Source: Ascoidea rubescens DSM 1968
Taxonomy: Eukaryota > Ascomycota > Saccharomycetes > Ascoideales > Ascoideaceae
Length of the DNA stretch: 64,000 nucleotides
NCBI RefSeq assembly: GCF_001661345.1
Contig: NW_017962933.1
Span: 62,001 to 126,000, forward strand
Reading direction: 5' to 3'
This document shows, piece by piece, positions 60,211-64,000 of the stretch. A program made the translations under genes and the position numbers. The notes under the pieces are model-generated. The model was not told the DNA's origin, made no database searches, and worked only from the letters and a program-made list of their open reading frames with translations. Position 1 is the stretch's first letter, and each line of letters starts with the position of its first letter.

Positions 60211-61266
60211 ATGATTCCTCTTCCAGAAGACCCAGTTTTAATTAAAGAACATGCTTATTATGATTCTAAAAATTTACTCAACGTATTACCAAAGGCTTTC
60301 ACTCCTGAATTCGAGCCAATCTCAAAAAACGGCTTAGGCCATTTCAATTATTTATTTTATTATAGTAATAATAATGGTCCTGATGTATTAAACCCTTCAA
60401 GTAACTCACACCATTTACTCCCTATTTTAAAAATCCTATTCTTTTCATCTATCTTCTTAATCTTTATCTCTTTTACTATTTATAAGTTAATTAATAACAG
60501 ATCAATCTCATTTTTAAAATTAAAATCCTCCTTTAAATCTAAAAAACCTTCAAATCTTTTTTTATTAAATAAAAACGCCAAAAAGAATTATTATAATAAA
60601 AGCACCACCAATACTGTCAACAACAAATCAATCTTAAAGACTCCCTTTCAATCAAGATTTTATGAATCCTTTAATGAATTCGATAATAATAGTGATAACG
60701 ATAACGATAACATAAATTACTCGGAAAATTTCACTGAGAACTATAACCAAAACAAATTTCGTCTCAACAACATCTTATCTCTCAATTCACCTTCTAATAT
60801 CTCTTCAAATTTAGATCTAGAAAAAGATATATCTCTAGACTACCCCCCTTATATCTCTTCTCATCCAATCTCAACCTCTTCAAGAATCCCTTCCTTATCT
60901 CAATCAAAAACTAATATCGATGTCGATGTCGATGTTGATGTCGATGTCGATATCGAAAACCAATTCCAAAATGATACCAATTCTATTAATGACCTACATG
61001 ACTTACCTTCTTTAACTAACACTCCCATCAAATACTCTTTTAAATCAAACCACAACCCTTCATCAAGTATTTCCTCGGATTTCATTTCAAATGACTTAAT
61101 CACACCAAGAAACTCTGTCTTATTCTTAAACAATATTCAAAATTTTCTTCCTTCATCTGATCCTAAAAATTTCAACTTATCAAACATTTCAAACATTTCC
61201 AATATTTCAAACATTTCTAACATTTCTAACAACGATGATATTTCAAATTTAATTAGAGATTATTAA
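60211..61266 (+). CDS. Single-pass membrane protein with conserved MIPLP-x-DP...EHAYYD N-terminus (copy 2)
   Basis: A 351-residue paralogue of the gene at 47287. The first 18 residues, MIPLPEDPVLIKEHAYYD, differ from copy 1 at only four or five positions, and the second patch NGLGHFNYLF is shared. One hydrophobic segment (about residues 71-94) is followed by a basic stretch (KSSFKSKKPSN), which suggests the tail is cytosolic. The tail is Ser/Asn/Asp-rich with an (Asp-Val)n repeat near 60916-60955 and repeated Asn-Ile-Ser near the end. It is shorter than copy 1, mainly in linker and tail. The family is not recognised and no catalytic motif is visible. The start is the ATG at 60211. Confidence 0.75.
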   Translation: MIPLPEDPVLIKEHAYYDSKNLLNVLPKAFTPEFEPISKNGLGHFNYLFYYSNNNGPDVLNPSSNSHHLLPILKILFFSSIFLIFISFTIYKLINNRSISFLKLKSSFKSKKPSNLFLLNKNAKKNYYNKSTTNTVNNKSILKTPFQSRFYESFNEFDNNSDNDNDNINYSENFTENYNQNKFRLNNILSLNSPSNISSNLDLEKDISLDYPPYISSHPISTSSRIPSLSQSKTNIDVDVDVDVDVDIENQFQNDTNSINDLHDLPSLTNTPIKYSFKSNHNPSSSISSDFISNDLITPRNSVLFLNNIQNFLPSSDPKNFNLSNISNISNISNISNISNNDDISNLIRDY

Positions 61267-62244
61267 TCTTTTTTGTTTTTCTTAATTACAATCTTTATTA
61301 AACCATTTTTTTTTTCCTTTTTTTTTTGATAAAAAAATTTTAATCCTAATCATGGATATATACATATCCATATAGTGCTATCATATACGAAATCCTCTTT
61401 TTATATAGTTTATTTTATATTGATTATTTTTTTTTCTTTCTTGTAATAGTCATTTTTATCATTCTCATTCTCGTTCACATTTTCATTTTCATTCTCATTT
61501 TCACCTTCAAACTTATATCCTTCTTTTTTAAATACCTTTTTTTGGTTTATTTCCCCATTTTTATTAAAAGGTTTTTATTATCACTATCCATTATTCATTT
61601 TCCATCATTATTTTTCAAATATCGGTAAGAGAGTATTTGGTTGGCAATTTCAATTAAAAATACTATAATTAAAAACAACATGATTACAAATAATATAAAT
61701 ATAAATTTTTATCACCACCCTTTTTTTTTTTTGTTTTTATCTTTTTCCTTCTTCTTATTGGCCTTGGTTATTTTCTCAACAAATATACTTCAGTCTTCAA
61801 TCTTAATAAATTATAAATTCACCTCATCTTTTTTTCTACACTTTATTGTATTCTTGTATTGTATTTTTCTAGTTTTGTAGTCTTTTTTAACTTTCTTATT
61901 AAAACTAGTGTTTGCATTCACTTCAACGTTAATATTAACGATAACTCCAGATTTTCATAAACTTAATCTTCTTTCCCATTAATTTGTAAAAACTAACTTA
62001 ATTAGCAATAACAATACAAGTCCAATAAAATATACACAAAAACTCAAATTCAAAACCTAAACATTACATACTAAAAATTTATCATTGATAATTCAAAAAT
62101 TTAACAAAAAAATTAAAACAAAATAAAACTATTACTCGTAAATGAGAAAAAAAAAGAAAAAAAAAATGTTTTTGTCTTAAAGAAAAAAAAATTAACATTG
62201 AAAATTCATCTAATTTACATGAAATATTTTATTTAAATACCTCT
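61267..62244. other. Convergent intergenic region before the last gene
   Basis: A 978-bp AT- and T-rich spacer between two convergent genes. A short hydrophobic frame at 61641-61880 begins without ATG and is not convincing. I see nothing else in it. Confidence 0.55.
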
Positions 62245-64000
62245 TTAATTGAGCTCATTTCTTAAATATTCTACTGCCTCATTATATGCTTTTTCCGTCT
62301 CTGATACCAATGTCCAAAAATTACCATAAAACCTGAAAAAACTAGATAAAAGTCTTAACCTATTTGAAACATTTGAAGTAATCGAATATTTTTGTAAAAT
62401 TTCACAAACTTTAGTTTTCACAACTATAGTGTGAATTTTTTCATATTTATTTTCATTCTCATTTTCCGTATTCTCATCTTTATCATCTTTATTATCATTG
62501 TCATCTTTATTATCTTTACCATTTTCGTCATCTTCGTCATCTTTATTGTCTTTGTTATTTTTATCATCTTTACCATCTTTATTATCCAAACAGTTCTTTT
62601 TAACAAAAAAATCTAATTTTACTCTATCTTCGCTTAAATTACTTTGATCTTTGCTCTTCTCAAATTTAATAAATTTTGATAAAACATAAATTGAAATATG
62701 AATATCAAATGAATTGCAAACAGGTACTCCAAAAAATATTGGATATTGCAACCAAGCATCTGGATTTGGTGGAAGAGATGGAGCACATGCGGATGATAAA
62801 GTATTCAATTTAGGAAATGCATTCAAATACCATGGTCTTTTTCTATTATTGGTATTTAATTTTGGTGATAATTCAATCGCAGGTTCTAAACTAGTTGGTC
62901 CAACAATTGCTGGCAATATATCTTCCGATGTTTGGTCATCATCATAAATCCCTTGACCTAATTCAATTAGCTCAGTCACTTCAAATGCAGCTTCGATACA
63001 TTTTATATATGAACTGAGTTCCTTTTTTGTCAATTCTCTCGCTGCTTTATGTGAAACCTTAAGAATATCAAAACTTTTTAATCTATCCACAAAATTTAAT
63101 CTTTTGATTCCATCTCTGCTAGAGTTTTGAGGCGGTCTCATTATTAATAATTTATGACAAATCATTGAGTGGGCAAGAATTATTGTAGTCCAAATACTTG
63201 ACATTATTAATATAATTGTTGCTCTTATTACTAACAATTTTTTTTTCTCTAAAGAAATAAAATATAAATTTGGGCAAACTTTTTTAATTAATTGAATTCT
63301 TGAATCAATTAGCATTAAATTTGATGCAGTTAAATTATCCTGAGAAAGTTGATCCAAAGTATCTGATAAATTTTTAACTGCAATTATAACTAAATGGGAA
63401 TCTACTATACCCAATTTATCAATATCGACATCGTCATCAGTTAATACATAGTTTAATCTATTTTCAACATCTTTATAGCGTAAAAAAGAAGGAAGGCTTC
63501 CTGAATCAATAATTAAACTGCCGATGCTATCAGTCAAAGCCATTAGGTTTGTTTGATGCAAGTCATCACTCAAAGGAAATGGTAATTCATTGGGAAAATC
63601 CAAAACATTTCGATGATCAAGACTATAAGGATAACCGCTATTGGCTCTTAAAAATACATTTAATTTCCAAACACCCCAAAAGGTTCTAATCATATCCTCT
63701 CTATCACAGATATCTCTTGAAGAAGTAATAGATAAAATCTTATTAAAATCATTAGAAGTAAGTAAAGAGTAATATTTCAAAATACAGGTGTTGTTAATGA
63801 TTGAGGCAGCACGTTCAGAACCATCCATACTGGAAGTAACATAACTTTCAGGGACTAAAGAGCCTGATAAAATGGCCAATGCCTTTATGGAGCATTCTAT
63901 TGGTAATAAACTCCAATATTTTTCGGCTAGTCTATACCAATGTTTGGGAGATCTCAAATCATCTTTTATTACATTTAATGGACTGCTATATCTACAACTT
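62245..64000 (-). CDS. Fungal-specific transcription factor domain protein (Zn2Cys6-type family), 5' part outside the window
   Basis: The frame is open to the last base of the window, so the N-terminus, where a zinc cluster would lie, is not seen; at least 584 codons are present. The visible part matches the middle homology region of fungal zinc-cluster regulators: HWYRLAEKYWSLLPIECSIKALAIL, then REDMIRTFWGVWKLNVFLRANSGYPYSLDHRNV, a helix-rich segment and PNELPFPLSDD. A Lys/Asp/Asn repeat (about 62450-62590) interrupts the C-terminal part, after which a helical end follows. Which regulator it is cannot be told without the DNA-binding end. It is convergent with membrane-protein copy 2. Confidence 0.72.
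   Translation of the reverse strand, partial: SCRYSSPLNVIKDDLRSPKHWYRLAEKYWSLLPIECSIKALAILSGSLVPESYVTSSMDGSERAASIINNTCILKYYSLLTSNDFNKILSITSSRDICDREDMIRTFWGVWKLNVFLRANSGYPYSLDHRNVLDFPNELPFPLSDDLHQTNLMALTDSIGSLIIDSGSLPSFLRYKDVENRLNYVLTDDDVDIDKLGIVDSHLVIIAVKNLSDTLDQLSQDNLTASNLMLIDSRIQLIKKVCPNLYFISLEKKKLLVIRATIILIMSSIWTTIILAHSMICHKLLIMRPPQNSSRDGIKRLNFVDRLKSFDILKVSHKAARELTKKELSSYIKCIEAAFEVTELIELGQGIYDDDQTSEDILPAIVGPTSLEPAIELSPKLNTNNRKRPWYLNAFPKLNTLSSACAPSLPPNPDAWLQYPIFFGVPVCNSFDIHISIYVLSKFIKFEKSKDQSNLSEDRVKLDFFVKKNCLDNKDGKDDKNNKDNKDDEDDENGKDNKDDNDNKDDKDENTENENENKYEKIHTIVVKTKVCEILQKYSITSNVSNRLRLLSSFFRFYGNFWTLVSETEKAYNEAVEYLRNELN

Noticed and set aside
61641-61880. Hydrophobic 79-codon frame downstream of membrane-protein copy 2
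   Set aside because: It lacks an ATG at its start and lies in T-rich 3' DNA; it is not distinguishable from chance.

Overview
The window is nuclear DNA of an ascomycete budding yeast (Saccharomycotina). The genes are nearly intron-free, very AT-rich and dense in Asn, Asp and Ser codon runs. Their best-recognised products are yeast-type: the kinetochore subunits NSL1 and SPC25, the G-gamma subunit STE18, the GatF subunit GTF1, ATG2, ATG26, GYP2/MDR1, SEC2, ISC1, OST3 and CIR2. The only intron I can support is a short one with GTAAGT and TATTAAC signals in NSL1. CTG codons are scarce in the conserved stretches I read, so I cannot say how CTG is decoded. An AT-rich lineage such as Ascoidea or Saccharomycopsis would fit, but this is a guess.

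Layout. 1-5.2 kb holds the 3' end of a gene with an array of CDK-type sites, then OST3, a YML018C/THI74-type transporter (minus strand) and NSL1. 5.7-10.4 kb holds CIR2 (minus strand) and a coiled-coil protein with seven regularly spaced TQT motifs that looks like a dynein light chain (LC8) scaffold. 10.8-20.6 kb holds ATG2 and the Rab-GAP GYP2. 20.6-29.4 kb is a gene desert of about 8.8 kb. It contains a perfect 25-bp-arm palindrome, an 11-bp tandem repeat and a GC-rich island, and it leads into a Ser/Asn/Gln-rich putative transcription regulator. 32-39 kb holds a mitochondrial PPR-like protein, then STE18, a Ufd1-domain zinc-finger protein and GTF1 on the minus strand. 39.5-45.4 kb is a tandem pair of SEC2 genes; the second copy has lost the catalytic exchange-factor segment. 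47-61 kb holds two paralogous single-pass membrane proteins with an almost identical N-terminus, flanking ATG26, SPC25 and ISC1. The window closes inside a fungal transcription factor (minus strand).

Common themes are membrane traffic and lipids (ATG2, ATG26, GYP2, SEC2, ISC1, OST3), chromosome segregation (NSL1 of the Mis12/MIND complex and SPC25 of the Ndc80 complex, which contact each other at the kinetochore) and mitochondria (CIR2, GTF1, the PPR-like protein). There is no sign of operons, horizontal transfer or mobile elements. Base composition is patchy: GC-richer islands sit over many promoters and spread into neighbouring coding ends.

The most interesting items are the LC8-type multivalent scaffold (8.9-10.4 kb), the GEF-less SEC2 paralogue (42.7-45.4 kb), the 8.8 kb desert with its downstream regulator, and the duplicated membrane-protein family.
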